Shown: positions 6,861 through 15,301 of the stretch, one piece after another
Layout: every line of letters starts with the position of its first letter
Position numbering within the stretch: the stretch's first letter is position 1
NCBI GenBank assembly: GCA_964490085.1
Contig: CAZBAO010000007.1
Span: 1 to 30,042, forward strand
Source: RGIG3009 sp964490085
GTDB taxonomy: Bacteria > Bacillota > Clostridia > Oscillospirales > Acutalibacteraceae
Length of the DNA stretch: 30,042 bases
Direction of reading: 5' to 3'
The notes under the pieces: generated by a model
Databases searched by the model: none
What the model saw: the letters and a program-made list of their open reading frames with translations, nothing else
What the model was told of the DNA's origin: nothing
Translations under genes and position numbers: made by a program

Positions 6861-7991
6861 TTAAAAAGTATAATAGGCATCTTGTATTGCAAAGGACTGA
6901 GATAACTTTCCCAGCTTTTCATCGGTATAATATCCAACGGCTGCGTCACTACCGGCGACCGAACGTATGGATGAGGTCATCGTTGATCGATGGCACCGCT
7001 TGATGACGGTGCCTTTACACCATTGTAAGCTATAGTCCACACCGGCTTGGAGCACAATAAGATTTTTAGGAACAGACCAAGCCGCCATGCGTCCCTCGTT
7101 ATTGTAAGAGGCGATGGCCGATTTAATTTGACGCAATAAGTAAGCGGTATCTGCTTCATGATCCGTTAAATCAATATCAAAGGCTTCAGGATAACCGTGA
7201 TAGGGAGAGGGATCGCATAATTGAGGAAGAATTGCACCGCAGGCGGCAACTTGCCGGACAAGCGGGACGGACATTGCCTCATTTGTTGCGTAGAACGCCG
7301 TGTTTTCTCCATATTCCTCAACATAAAGCGGTATATTTACATTGAGCCAGTTTTGGGTGCCGGCCACACCGGCGGAGCCGGAGGGGTCGGGCGCGAGTGC
7401 CTCAACGAATGGCAGTCCTAATGAGGCGCAGGTCTCTTTCAGCTTTTCTCCGTGTGTATTGATCGAGGAATTTGCAAGATCGTTTTGACAGGTGATATAA
7501 ACAAAAGTCTTGGCACCCATAGCGATCGCCTGCTCGACGATGGTCGTGCCGGTATTCTTTTTATTTTCAATCAAGCACAGATCGGACAGAGGTGCTATTT
7601 CTGTGGCATCTTCGGCGGTCATACCGGTAATAATGAGGATATCGTTTCGCGTTTCACGCACCTTTTTAATGCCGGCGGCAGTGCCATTTACCGCTTCTGC
7701 GAAGATCATGACCCGGATGTTGGGATCGTCAGCGATCGCGGCGATCGCGGCAACGGTTTGTTCGGGTTGCGTGTCGTAATTATGCGGATAAGTTGCGGTC
7801 ACAATGGTATCGCCGTATTCTTCCTTGAGTTGTTGCGCCGTTTCAAAGGTTTCTCGGCTCTCCGATAGCGGCTTGGTGATAACGGCAATTTTATATTCGG
7901 TTACAGTTGGATCATTATTCACGTTGCGTCGGCACGCACTCATATGCATGAGCAGAAACGCCACTAAAATAACACATGCCGTTTTTTTCAT
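6861..7991 (-). CDS. DUF3798 family lipoprotein (periplasmic-binding-protein-like)
   Basis: This 376-residue protein begins with a lipoprotein signal peptide: MKKTACVILVAFLLMHMSAC, with C20 as the predicted lipidated cysteine. The rest has alternating beta/alpha pattern of a type I periplasmic-binding fold (YKIAVITKPLSES, VMIFAEAVNGTAAGI, ILIITGMT, TFVYITCQND). This matches DUF3798, whose ligand is unknown to me. It should sit on the outer face of the cell membrane. No permease or ATPase is next to it; the downstream partner is the dipeptidase PepD, so a peptide-related ligand is a guess. ATG 7991 follows GAGGTG, and a good promoter lies at 8027-8055. Confidence 0.85.
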   Translation of the reverse strand: MKKTACVILVAFLLMHMSACRRNVNNDPTVTEYKIAVITKPLSESRETFETAQQLKEEYGDTIVTATYPHNYDTQPEQTVAAIAAIADDPNIRVMIFAEAVNGTAAGIKKVRETRNDILIITGMTAEDATEIAPLSDLCLIENKKNTGTTIVEQAIAMGAKTFVYITCQNDLANSSINTHGEKLKETCASLGLPFVEALAPDPSGSAGVAGTQNWLNVNIPLYVEEYGENTAFYATNEAMSVPLVRQVAACGAILPQLCDPSPYHGYPEAFDIDLTDHEADTAYLLRQIKSAIASYNNEGRMAAWSVPKNLIVLQAGVDYSLQWCKGTVIKRCHRSTMTSSIRSVAGSDAAVGYYTDEKLGKLSQSFAIQDAYYTF

Positions 7992-8026
7992 GGGGTTACA
8001 CCTCGCGATGTTTATAAACTGCTTTT

Positions 8027-8055
8027 ATTATATCAAACAACTTCATGCGAGTAAA
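8027..8055 (-). promoter_or_regulatory. Predicted sigma-A promoter of DUF3798-pepD
   Basis: On the minus strand TTTACT (8050-8055) is 17 bases from a consensus TATAAT (8027-8032), giving a ~30-base leader before ATG 7991. Confidence 0.6.
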
Positions 8056-8127
8056 GAGTGATTTTTGTGGTAAAAAACGATATATGCGGGTCGGTAGGTA
8101 TCTTTTATACGATATATAGATTTTTTC

Positions 8128-8156
8128 TTGACAGAGAGGCACGGTAGCGGTATAAT
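8128..8156 (+). promoter_or_regulatory. Consensus sigma-A promoter upstream of rny
   Basis: Consensus TTGACA (8128-8133) and consensus TATAAT (8151-8156) are separated by exactly 17 bases. This is one of the two best promoters in the window, and implies strong constitutive transcription with an unusually long leader of about 170 bases. Confidence 0.85.
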
Positions 8157-8333
8157 CTATAAATGGGTGGAAAGGCAAACGCGGCAGTCGGTGCTGTCGT
8201 ATTTCCAAGCACTCCGGTTGTTTGATTTACTCTTTCCGATTTCGGGAAGTTTCTTTTGATGACAACGGCATACCCGCATTTTTGTACGAATTTGAAGTTT
8301 GACAAATGAACAAACAGGAGGTGTTCACAACAA

Positions 8334-9893
8334 GTGATCGAGTACATTTTGGTAGGTCTGGGCGCCTTGGCAGTCGGCGGCGGTGTCGCCGGTGCGGTGG
8401 CTTTTAAAGCCGGCGTTTCGCATAGACAAAAAACCGCAGAAGCCGCGATCGGCTCGGCGGAAGCAGAGGCACAGCGGATCGTAAAAGAAGCAAAAGCAGC
8501 GGCTGAATCAAAGAAAAAGGAAACCTTGCTCGAGGCGAAGGATGAGATCCATCGTTTGCGTAACGAGTCCGAACGTGAACTGAAGGAGCGCCGCAACGAA
8601 GTCGTTCGTCAAGAGCGCCGACTTCAGCAGAAGGAAGAATCCCTGGACCACAAGATTGAGAACTACGAGGCCAAAGAAGAGGCCATTGCCAAAAAGCAAC
8701 GCGAGATCGATTCTCGTTTGCAGGATGTTGAAAACCTTAAAAAAGGTCAGTTCGAAATGCTGGAACGCATTTCCGGCTTCACCGTCGAACAGGCCAAGGA
8801 CTATTTGCTGAAAAGCCTTTCCGAGGAGCTGACACACGAAAAAGCGCTTAAGATCAACGAATTCGAGGCACAGTATAAAGAAGAAGCAGACTTGCGTGCA
8901 CGTAAGCTGATCTCTCACGCGATCCAGCGTGTTGCCGCCGATCAGGTGTCTGAAACTACGGTATCGGTCGTTCCGTTACCGAACGACGAAATGAAGGGGC
9001 GTATCATCGGCCGTGAAGGTCGTAATATCCGCACCATCGAAACGCTGACAGGCGTTGACCTCATTATTGACGATACCCCGGAAGCCATTACTTTGTCCGG
9101 CTTTGATCCGGTTCGCCGTGAGATCGCACGCATCGCGCTCGAGCGACTGATCTCGGATGGTCGTATTCACCCAGCCCGTATTGAAGAAATGATCGAGAAA
9201 GCCCGCCGTGAGGTGGAGGCAACGATCAAGGCGGAGGGCGAACGCGCCGTTCTGGAAACCGGCTTGCACGGTATTCATCCGGAGATCATGAAGCTCCTTG
9301 GTCGCCTGCGTTACCGCACCAGCTACGGTCAGAACGTGCTGAACCATTCCATGGAGGTTGCGTTCCTGTCTGGTATTATGGCCAGCGAACTCGGCATTGA
9401 TCCCGAGGTTGCCCGTCGTGCCGGATTACTGCACGATATCGGCAAATCGGTCGACCATGAGATCGAGGGCTCGCACATTGAGATAGGTGTTGATATCGCC
9501 CGCAAATACAAGGAAAGCGATGCAGTCGTCCACGCCATTCAAGCCCACCACGGTGACGTGGAAGCCACAACGGTCGTTGCGTGTCTTGTACAGGCTGCGG
9601 ATGCGATTTCGGCCGCTCGTCCGGGCGCTCGCCGCGAGAATTTGGAAAACTATATCAAGCGTCTGGAGAAGCTGGAAGAAGTGGCCAATGAGTTCGACGG
9701 TGTTGAGCGTTCGTTTGCGATCCAAGCCGGTCGTGAGATCCGCATTATCGTTCGTCCTGATATCGTCAGTGATGATAAGATGACATTGCTCGCACGCGAT
9801 ATTGCGAAGAAGATCGAAGATTCGCTCGACTATCCCGGACAGATCAAGGTCCATCTTATCCGCGAGAACCGCGCTGTCGATTACGCGAAATAA
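8334..9893 (+). CDS. rny: Ribonuclease Y
   Basis: This 519-residue membrane-anchored endoribonuclease starts mRNA decay in Firmicutes. Domains in order: N-terminal transmembrane helix (residues 3-25), long charged coiled coil (about 28-190), KH RNA-binding domain with GRIIGREGRN (222-231), and HD domain with LLHDIGKS (H367, D368) and HAIQAHHGDVE. Length matches the family. The start is GTG 8334, twelve bases after AGGAGG, a slightly long spacing; no better start is in frame. ymdB follows directly, the classic Firmicutes order. A hairpin after the stop may attenuate readthrough. Confidence 0.97.
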   Translation: MIEYILVGLGALAVGGGVAGAVAFKAGVSHRQKTAEAAIGSAEAEAQRIVKEAKAAAESKKKETLLEAKDEIHRLRNESERELKERRNEVVRQERRLQQKEESLDHKIENYEAKEEAIAKKQREIDSRLQDVENLKKGQFEMLERISGFTVEQAKDYLLKSLSEELTHEKALKINEFEAQYKEEADLRARKLISHAIQRVAADQVSETTVSVVPLPNDEMKGRIIGREGRNIRTIETLTGVDLIIDDTPEAITLSGFDPVRREIARIALERLISDGRIHPARIEEMIEKARREVEATIKAEGERAVLETGLHGIHPEIMKLLGRLRYRTSYGQNVLNHSMEVAFLSGIMASELGIDPEVARRAGLLHDIGKSVDHEIEGSHIEIGVDIARKYKESDAVVHAIQAHHGDVEATTVVACLVQAADAISAARPGARRENLENYIKRLEKLEEVANEFDGVERSFAIQAGREIRIIVRPDIVSDDKMTLLARDIAKKIEDSLDYPGQIKVHLIRENRAVDYAK

Positions 9894-9897
9894 CAAT

Positions 9898-9925
9898 AAA
9901 CGGTGTCCTGTACGGGACACCGTTT
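9898..9925 (+). terminator. Hairpin between rny and ymdB, possible attenuator
   Basis: AAACGGTGTCC (9898-9908) and GGACACCGTTT (9915-9925) form an 11-bp stem around a six-base loop. Only three T residues follow, so termination is probably partial. It may adjust ymdB expression relative to rny or protect the rny 3' end. Confidence 0.55.
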
Positions 9926-9947
9926 GTGCTATAGAAGGAAGATAGGC

Positions 9948-10718
9948 ATGAATATTTTATGTGTCGGCGATGTTGTGGGGTCTGCCGGCTGCGGACATTT
10001 GGAAAAGGTCCTGCCGGCGGTAAAAAGGCGCCATGCGGTGGATGTGTGCATCGTTAACGGTGAAAATTCCGCGGACGGTAACGGTATTACTCGTGTATCG
10101 GCTGAAAGATTATTCGCGTGCGGAGCGGATGCGATCACGACGGGCAATCACGTGTTTCGCCGTCCGGAGGTGTATGACCTACTGGATGAAGAAAACGGCG
10201 TGTTGCGTCCTGCTAATTATCCGGCGTCTGCGCCGGGGTGCGGCGTGTTTGTTGTGGACAAGGGCCGCTATCGCGTAGCGGTTATTAACTTGTTGGGCCT
10301 AGTATATATGGATCCGCTGGCTTGCCCGTTTGACACGCTGGACGCTCTGCTTGCCGATCCCGAACTGCCTGTATGCCGCATCGTCGATTTTCATGCCGAA
10401 GCGACTGCCGAAAAGAAAGCGCTTGGCTTTTATGCAGACGGGCGTGTCACCGCAGTGTTGGGCACGCACACACACGTGCAAACGGCGGACGAACAGATCT
10501 TTGAGGGCGGCACGGGCTTTATTTCGGATATCGGCATGACCGGTCCGGTTCAATCGGTTCTCGGTATTCGTCCGGAGCTCGCCATTTCAAAAATGCGCGA
10601 CAAATTACCGGTTCGCTTTGCGGTGGCAGACGGCGAATGCACAATGAACGCCGTGCTGATGACAGTCGATCTCAAAACGGGTAAAGCCACCGATATCCGG
10701 CGGTTGGATATTCGCTGA
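9948..10718 (+). CDS. ymdB: YmdB family metallophosphoesterase (2',3'-cyclic nucleotide phosphodiesterase)
   Basis: This 256-residue protein is a TIGR00282/YmdB-type phosphodiesterase. Metal-site residues appear in the expected order: D8 in GDVVG, E39 and N40 in NGENSADGNG, N67 and H68 in TGNHVF, H149 in DFHAEATAEK, then H174 and H176 in GTHTHVQTAD. In Bacillus subtilis YmdB affects biofilm and motility choices and works in the same pathway space as RNase Y. The frame extends back to GTG 9903, but that lies in the hairpin. ATG 9948 has GAAGGAAG upstream and gives the canonical MNILCVGDVVG start. It is probably cotranscribed with rny. Confidence 0.94.
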   Translation: MNILCVGDVVGSAGCGHLEKVLPAVKRRHAVDVCIVNGENSADGNGITRVSAERLFACGADAITTGNHVFRRPEVYDLLDEENGVLRPANYPASAPGCGVFVVDKGRYRVAVINLLGLVYMDPLACPFDTLDALLADPELPVCRIVDFHAEATAEKKALGFYADGRVTAVLGTHTHVQTADEQIFEGGTGFISDIGMTGPVQSVLGIRPELAISKMRDKLPVRFAVADGECTMNAVLMTVDLKTGKATDIRRLDIR

Positions 10719-10721
10719 TAC

Positions 10722-10750
10722 TTGCGTTTTTTCACGTAAAATGGTATACT
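10722..10750 (+). promoter_or_regulatory. Predicted promoter of the tepA-ftsK-MBL-DUF3006-tcdA operon
   Basis: TTGCGT (10722-10727) and TATACT (10745-10750) are separated by 17 bases and lie 62 bases before the tepA ATG. No terminator is seen from here to 15988, which supports one long transcription unit. Confidence 0.6.
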
Positions 10751-10812
10751 GGAATCGACTTATGTATGTTAAACTCGCTTCGCGGCAACACTAATTGTCG
10801 GAGGCGAGAAGT

Positions 10813-11517
10813 ATGAGCGAACAACAAGATCGGATCTCAGAATCGGTGCAACAGGCATCGGATCTGCAACAGGCACTCAAGGATGTTGTGGAAAACGGTT
10901 CAGTCACCACCAATAACGGTCAATTTGTTATCCATTGTTTGACGATCATTGGCCAGATCGAGGGACATTATGCGTTGCCCGGTGATAATAAAACGACAAA
11001 GTATGAACACGTTTTGCCGCAGCTGGTCGCGATCGAGGAAAGTCAGGATATCCAAGGCCTGCTCATTTTACTAAACACGGTTGGTGGTGATATTGAAGCC
11101 GGATTGGCATTAGCTGAACTGATCGCCGGTATGACCAAGCCGACGGTGTCGTTGGTCCTCGGCGGTGGTCATTCCATTGGCGTTCCGTTAGCGGTATCGG
11201 CACGGCGTTCTTTTATCGCTCCGTCCGCTACGATGACGATCCATCCGGTACGTGTCAACGGTCTGGTTCTGGGGGTTCCGCAGGCGTTCGCGCATTTCCG
11301 GCGGATGCAGGAGCGTATCATTCGCTTTGTGACCGAACATTCTCACATTGAACATGATCGTTTCACCAAGCTGTGCATGAACACAGATGAGATGACAACG
11401 GATATGGGAACCGTTTTAGACGGGAGGGAGGCTGTTTCCGCAGGCTTGATCGATGAGATCGGTTCATTGTCCGATGCACTGCACGCATTACACCAAATGA
11501 TTGCTGACAGCCGTTGA
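10813..11517 (+). CDS. tepA: ClpP-like serine protease, TepA/YmfB type
   Basis: This 234-residue protein is a member of the ClpP/crotonase fold. The serine sits in LGGGHSIGVPLA (S121) and the histidine in TMTIHPVRV (H144), the ClpP-type order; a later Asp near TDMGTVLD may complete the triad. The pattern HSIGVP...TIHPVRVNGLVLGVPQ is specific to TepA, called translocation-enhancing protein in B. subtilis. It lies directly before the DNA translocase gene, as in B. subtilis. The frame extends back to TTG 10795, but ATG 10813 follows GGAGG with good spacing. A palindrome straddles the stop codon (11507-11524). Confidence 0.93.
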   Translation: MSEQQDRISESVQQASDLQQALKDVVENGSVTTNNGQFVIHCLTIIGQIEGHYALPGDNKTTKYEHVLPQLVAIEESQDIQGLLILLNTVGGDIEAGLALAELIAGMTKPTVSLVLGGGHSIGVPLAVSARRSFIAPSATMTIHPVRVNGLVLGVPQAFAHFRRMQERIIRFVTEHSHIEHDRFTKLCMNTDEMTTDMGTVLDGREAVSAGLIDEIGSLSDALHALHQMIADSR

Positions 11518-11524
11518 CGGCTGT
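11507..11524 (+). other. Palindrome across the tepA stop codon
   Basis: ACAGCCGT (11507-11514) and ACGGCTGT (11517-11524) are perfect inverted repeats with a two-base centre, and the TGA stop lies inside. No T tract follows, so this is not a terminator. It may reduce readthrough or be an RNA processing or stability element between tepA and ftsK. Confidence 0.4.
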
Positions 11525-11552
11525 TACATAAACCCAAAGAGGAGGGTCATTC

Positions 11553-13931
11553 GTGGCTCAAAAACGCAAGTCTTCTAAAAGATCAACCGCCACACAACAA
11601 AAGAAACGCACCGCTTCGCAGAGCAAGCAGCAGGCGTCTGAAAGCGCTCGCAACCAAACAGCGGCGGTACTGCTGTTTGCCGGTGCGATCTTATTGCTGT
11701 GTATCACCTTGATTCGTGGTGCCAGTCTGTGGGGATGGTTACATAATTTGACACTTGGCCTGTTCGGCGTTTGTGCTTACCTGTTGCCTTTCTTGATTGG
11801 CTATGTTGCCGTTATGTGTGCTTTAGAGCGTAACTACGGCAGCGTGAGAGGAAAAGTATGGCAAGCGATCGTTTTGATCGTCGTACTCGGCAGTACTATC
11901 CAATTATTCCGAATGGATATCTCCAATATCAGTTATATGGATACCATTTTGGACGCATGGGAAGCGGGAAAGGAAAACCGCGGCGGCGGCGTGATGGGTG
12001 CCGTGATTGGATATGCCATGGAATACTTGTTTACCGATGTCGGCTCTAAAATTATCATGATTTTGGGGACATGCGTCTTTTTGATGTTGGTAACGGGTAC
12101 ACCAATCTTCACACTGTTACGCGCGTTGTGGCAACCGGTCAAATCCACGAAAGAAACCTTGGAAAGTGCCATGGAAGCTGCCATGGAAAACAGCGAACAA
12201 CAACATAAAGAAGCAAGTATTGATGTGGAATTGGGCGGCGGTTATCCCGACGAGGAGATAAAGGATCCGGTAATTCTTGCGGAGCCAGAGCCGGTGAAAC
12301 CCGATAAGGGCGCAGCTTTAAAAAAGATTTCCGAAGAACTGTATGAGGATGCACCTGTAAAAGAAGAAGTGCTGCCTACCGAAACCGAGGAGATTTCACA
12401 GTTTGAGAAGCCGGTTGAGAAAAAACAAGACGAAGAAGATACATATTGTTATCCACCGTTATCATTGCTTAACGAATCCAAATCCATAGACGAATCGGCT
12501 GCCGGGAGAGAACAGTCAGCTACGGCTGATCTGCTCATTCAGACGTTGAATGAGTTTGGCGTCAGCGCTAAGGTCGTCGATATATCCTGCGGCCCGACTG
12601 TTACGCGTTACGAATTGCAGCCAAGTGCCGGCGTTAAGATCAGCCGTATCACCGGACTTGCTGACGATATCGCTCTACGACTTGCCACGACCGGTGTGCG
12701 TATTGAAGCACCGATCCCGAATAAGGCGGCGATCGGTATTGAAGTGCCGAATAAGGTAAGCGGCTCGGTTTGCCTGCGTGATCTTATCGGTTCCAAGGAG
12801 TTTGCAAATGCGGGCAGTAAGCTGACGGTTGCTCTCGGTAAGGATATCGGCGGTCAGATCGTGTTGACCGATCTTGCCAAGATGCCGCACCTGCTTATTG
12901 CCGGTACCACCGGTTCCGGTAAGTCGGTGTGTACGAACTCCATGATCCAGAGTGTGCTGTTCCGTGCCCGCCCAGAGGAGGTTCGTTTGTTGCTGATCGA
13001 CCCCAAACAGGTCGAATTCGGTGTCTACAACGGCATCCCGCACTTGCTGGTTCCTGTGGTTACCGACCCCCGCAAAGCAGCGGGTGCGTTGGGATGGGCT
13101 GTCAATGAAATGCTTCGCCGCTATAAGCTGTTTGCCGAAAACAGTGTGCGCGATCTGACGACCTATAACGAGGCCGCCAAGAACAGCGATACGTTGGAAG
13201 TGCTTCCACAGATCTTGATTATCATCGACGAGCTTGCCGATCTCATGATGGTCGCTGCAAATGAGGTTGAAAGCAATATTTGCCGTTTGGCGCAGATGGC
13301 GCGTGCGGCAGGCATGCACTTGGTTATTGCGACACAGCGCCCGTCTGTTGATGTTATTACCGGTTTGATCAAAGCCAACATTCCGTCACGCTTGGCGCTG
13401 ACGGTCGCATCCGCCGTTGACTCTCGTACGATCTTGGACACGGGAGGTGCGGAAAAGCTTCTCGGCAAAGGCGATATGCTGTTCATGCCGGTCGGCTTTG
13501 CAAAGCCGATGCGCGTGCAGGGCTGCTTCGTTGGCAATCGCGAGGTGGAATCGGTGGTGGATTTCCTCAAATCCACCGAAGCACAGCAGTATGACGAGAC
13601 TGTCATCGAAGAGATCAACCGTCAAGCAGAAGCAACGGAAAAGAACTCGAAATCTTCCGGCGATGCCGACGATGGCGTTGCCGGTGGCGGTGACGAAATG
13701 CTGCCGCAGGCTATCGAAGTTGTGGTGGAGGCGGGCATGGCCTCGACTTCCCTTTTACAACGCCGTTTGCGGTTGGGATATGCACGTGCAGGTCGCATCA
13801 TTGATGAAATGGAACAGCGCGGCATCGTGGGTCCGCACGAGGGGAGCAAACCCCGTCAGGTACTCATTACCCGCCAACAGTGGTTGGAAATGAACATGAA
13901 CCGTGCGGATGATGAAGTAACCGGAGAGTAA
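11553..13931 (+). CDS. ftsK: FtsK/SpoIIIE family DNA translocase
   Basis: This 792-residue septal DNA pump moves chromosomes into daughter cells or the forespore. The N-terminal ~190 residues are basic and then hold about four transmembrane helices. A low-complexity acidic linker covers about 205-310. The RecA-like motor has Walker A GTTGSGKS (451-458) and Walker B ILIIIDEL (D559). The C-terminal winged-helix gamma domain (about 712-775, QAIEVVVEAGMASTSLLQRRL...) recognises guide sequences on DNA. Start is GTG 11553 after GAGGAGGG. Position next to tepA matches B. subtilis spoIIIE; sequence alone does not say whether it is the vegetative FtsK or SpoIIIE. Confidence 0.95.
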   Translation: MAQKRKSSKRSTATQQKKRTASQSKQQASESARNQTAAVLLFAGAILLLCITLIRGASLWGWLHNLTLGLFGVCAYLLPFLIGYVAVMCALERNYGSVRGKVWQAIVLIVVLGSTIQLFRMDISNISYMDTILDAWEAGKENRGGGVMGAVIGYAMEYLFTDVGSKIIMILGTCVFLMLVTGTPIFTLLRALWQPVKSTKETLESAMEAAMENSEQQHKEASIDVELGGGYPDEEIKDPVILAEPEPVKPDKGAALKKISEELYEDAPVKEEVLPTETEEISQFEKPVEKKQDEEDTYCYPPLSLLNESKSIDESAAGREQSATADLLIQTLNEFGVSAKVVDISCGPTVTRYELQPSAGVKISRITGLADDIALRLATTGVRIEAPIPNKAAIGIEVPNKVSGSVCLRDLIGSKEFANAGSKLTVALGKDIGGQIVLTDLAKMPHLLIAGTTGSGKSVCTNSMIQSVLFRARPEEVRLLLIDPKQVEFGVYNGIPHLLVPVVTDPRKAAGALGWAVNEMLRRYKLFAENSVRDLTTYNEAAKNSDTLEVLPQILIIIDELADLMMVAANEVESNICRLAQMARAAGMHLVIATQRPSVDVITGLIKANIPSRLALTVASAVDSRTILDTGGAEKLLGKGDMLFMPVGFAKPMRVQGCFVGNREVESVVDFLKSTEAQQYDETVIEEINRQAEATEKNSKSSGDADDGVAGGGDEMLPQAIEVVVEAGMASTSLLQRRLRLGYARAGRIIDEMEQRGIVGPHEGSKPRQVLITRQQWLEMNMNRADDEVTGE

Positions 13932-13935
13932 GCGT

Positions 13936-14892
13936 ATGGCAAGACGAAAACGCAGCAGCTCCGCTACGCGTTACCGCAATCGCGTAGCACTGACGAGTGT
14001 GATGTTGGCCGTCATTGTCCTGTGTTCGCTGATTACGATCAACGGCTCGTTACAGTTGCCGTTTCTACCGACCTGGGGCAGTTTATACAGCGCGGCAGGG
14101 CTTCATAGTGCCTCGCCGGTCGAAGGACAACTGAAGGTCACGGTGCTGGACGTTGGTAATGCCGATTGTATCTTGCTGCAATGTGACGGACAAGTGGCGC
14201 TGATCGACGCCGGCGAGAATAACGACGATGATGCGGTTCTCACAGCGTTGCAGAGTGCGGGTGTCACCAAACTGGATTATGTGATCGCTACCCACGCGGA
14301 CGCAGATCACATCGGCGGTATGGATACGGTGATCCGTAATTTCTCCATCGGCACGTTTCTCATGTCCTTTATGCCGGAAGGATACACCCCGACGACGCGT
14401 ACCTATGAACGTATGCTCGAAGCAATGGTGGAGTGTGATGTGACACCGATCGAAGCGGAGTACGGTGCTGTTTATATACTCGGTGAAGCAACTATCACGA
14501 TCTTAAGCGGACACAGTGACTATACGGATACCAACGATCAGTCGGTCGTTTGCCGGGTGTCGCACGGTGAAATGGATTTCCTGTTCATGGGTGATGCCGG
14601 TCAAGAGGTCGAGTGTGAAATTTTGGAAGCGGTACCGACTTTGGATGTGGAGGTGCTCAAGGTCGGACACCACGGTAGCCGCACCTCAAGTGACGGCGGC
14701 TTCATCCGTAGCGTTTCTCCGAATATCGCGGTCATTACTTGTGGCTATAATAATTCTTATAATCATCCCCACTCCGAAACTCTTCAAACCTTGGAACGCA
14801 ATGGGGTAGAGGTGTACCGAAGTGATCTCAACGGTGACATCGTGATGACGAGTGACGGCAAGACCGTTACGGTCACTCCTGAAAAGGAATGA
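13936..14892 (+). CDS. Membrane-anchored MBL-fold hydrolase (ComEC C-terminal-like)
   Basis: This 318-residue protein starts with a basic stretch and one transmembrane helix (about 17-38), so the hydrolase domain should lie outside the cell. The metallo-beta-lactamase motif ATHADADHIGG (H120, D122, D124, H125) and LKVGHHGSRTSS are clear. This arrangement matches the stand-alone ComEC/Rec2-type beta-lactamase domain proteins of Clostridia, with no competence pore domain. The substrate is unknown; extracellular DNA or nucleotide hydrolysis is plausible from the family. It starts five bases after the ftsK stop, with the ribosome site in the end of ftsK, and overlaps the next gene by ATGA. Confidence 0.9.
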   Translation: MARRKRSSSATRYRNRVALTSVMLAVIVLCSLITINGSLQLPFLPTWGSLYSAAGLHSASPVEGQLKVTVLDVGNADCILLQCDGQVALIDAGENNDDDAVLTALQSAGVTKLDYVIATHADADHIGGMDTVIRNFSIGTFLMSFMPEGYTPTTRTYERMLEAMVECDVTPIEAEYGAVYILGEATITILSGHSDYTDTNDQSVVCRVSHGEMDFLFMGDAGQEVECEILEAVPTLDVEVLKVGHHGSRTSSDGGFIRSVSPNIAVITCGYNNSYNHPHSETLQTLERNGVEVYRSDLNGDIVMTSDGKTVTVTPEKE

Positions 14893-15134
14893 GGGTGGCA
14901 GATTTGCGATATGCAATTGATCGTTTTGAAGGCGAACACGTGGTGTTGCAGGACGATTCCGGCACATCTCTTGTTGTCGATAAAGCCCTGTTACCGCCGG
15001 ACGTGGTTCAGGGGGACGTTCTCAAGCTCTGTAATGGGTACTATCAACACGATCGTGAAGAAACGACCGAGCGACGTGATAGGATCCATCGCCTTGAGCA
15101 ATTACTGCGAAGCAGAAAAGGAAAGGATGCATAA
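14889..15134 (+). CDS. DUF3006 family protein
   Basis: This 81-residue soluble protein begins RYAIDRFEGEHVVLQDDSG, the usual opening of DUF3006 (a small beta-rich domain, often described as ...IDRFEG..AVLE...). The C-terminal third is highly charged (DREETTERRDRIHRLEQLLRSRKGKDA). DUF3006 genes commonly sit next to secreted ComEC-like beta-lactamase genes, exactly as here. The ATGA overlap with the MBL gene suggests coupled translation. The function is unknown; a partner or regulator of the MBL protein is a fair guess. Confidence 0.85.
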   Translation: MRVADLRYAIDRFEGEHVVLQDDSGTSLVVDKALLPPDVVQGDVLKLCNGYYQHDREETTERRDRIHRLEQLLRSRKGKDA

Positions 15135-15136
15135 GT

Positions 15137-15301
15137 ATGAAAAAGTTTTTGACGATCTTAGCGGGGGCTGCGGCAGTTACAGTGGCAGCGGTATATTTCA
15201 CCAATAAGAAGAAACAGCAGAATACCGTGCTCGTTTCACAGGAGTTTGACGAAGAGCTCGCTATGGAAAAAGAGGAGCAGCCGGTCACGGAAGAAGCATG
15301 A
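15137..15301 (+). CDS. Small single-pass membrane protein (54 residues)
   Basis: This short gene begins MKKFLTILAGAAAVTVAAVY, an N-terminal helix that could be a membrane anchor or signal sequence with no lipobox. A basic patch (NKKKQQ) and an acidic tail rich in Glu (residues 35-54) follow. It starts two bases after the DUF3006 stop and its TGA overlaps the tcdA ATG, so it is tightly packed in the operon and probably real. I do not recognise the family. The basic flank after the helix predicts the acidic tail in the cytoplasm. Confidence 0.7.
   Translation: MKKFLTILAGAAAVTVAAVYFTNKKKQQNTVLVSQEFDEELAMEKEEQPVTEEA

Larger units (their letters stand above)
7992..8333. other. Divergent intergenic region between DUF3798 and rny
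   Basis: This 342-base spacer holds a minus-strand promoter (8027-8055), a plus-strand promoter (8128-8156) and a ~170-base rny leader. A 20-codon ORF (8163-8225) starts at about the predicted +1 site. The rny ribosome site AGGAGG is at 8316-8321. I see no strong terminator hairpin or known riboswitch in the leader. Confidence 0.6.
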
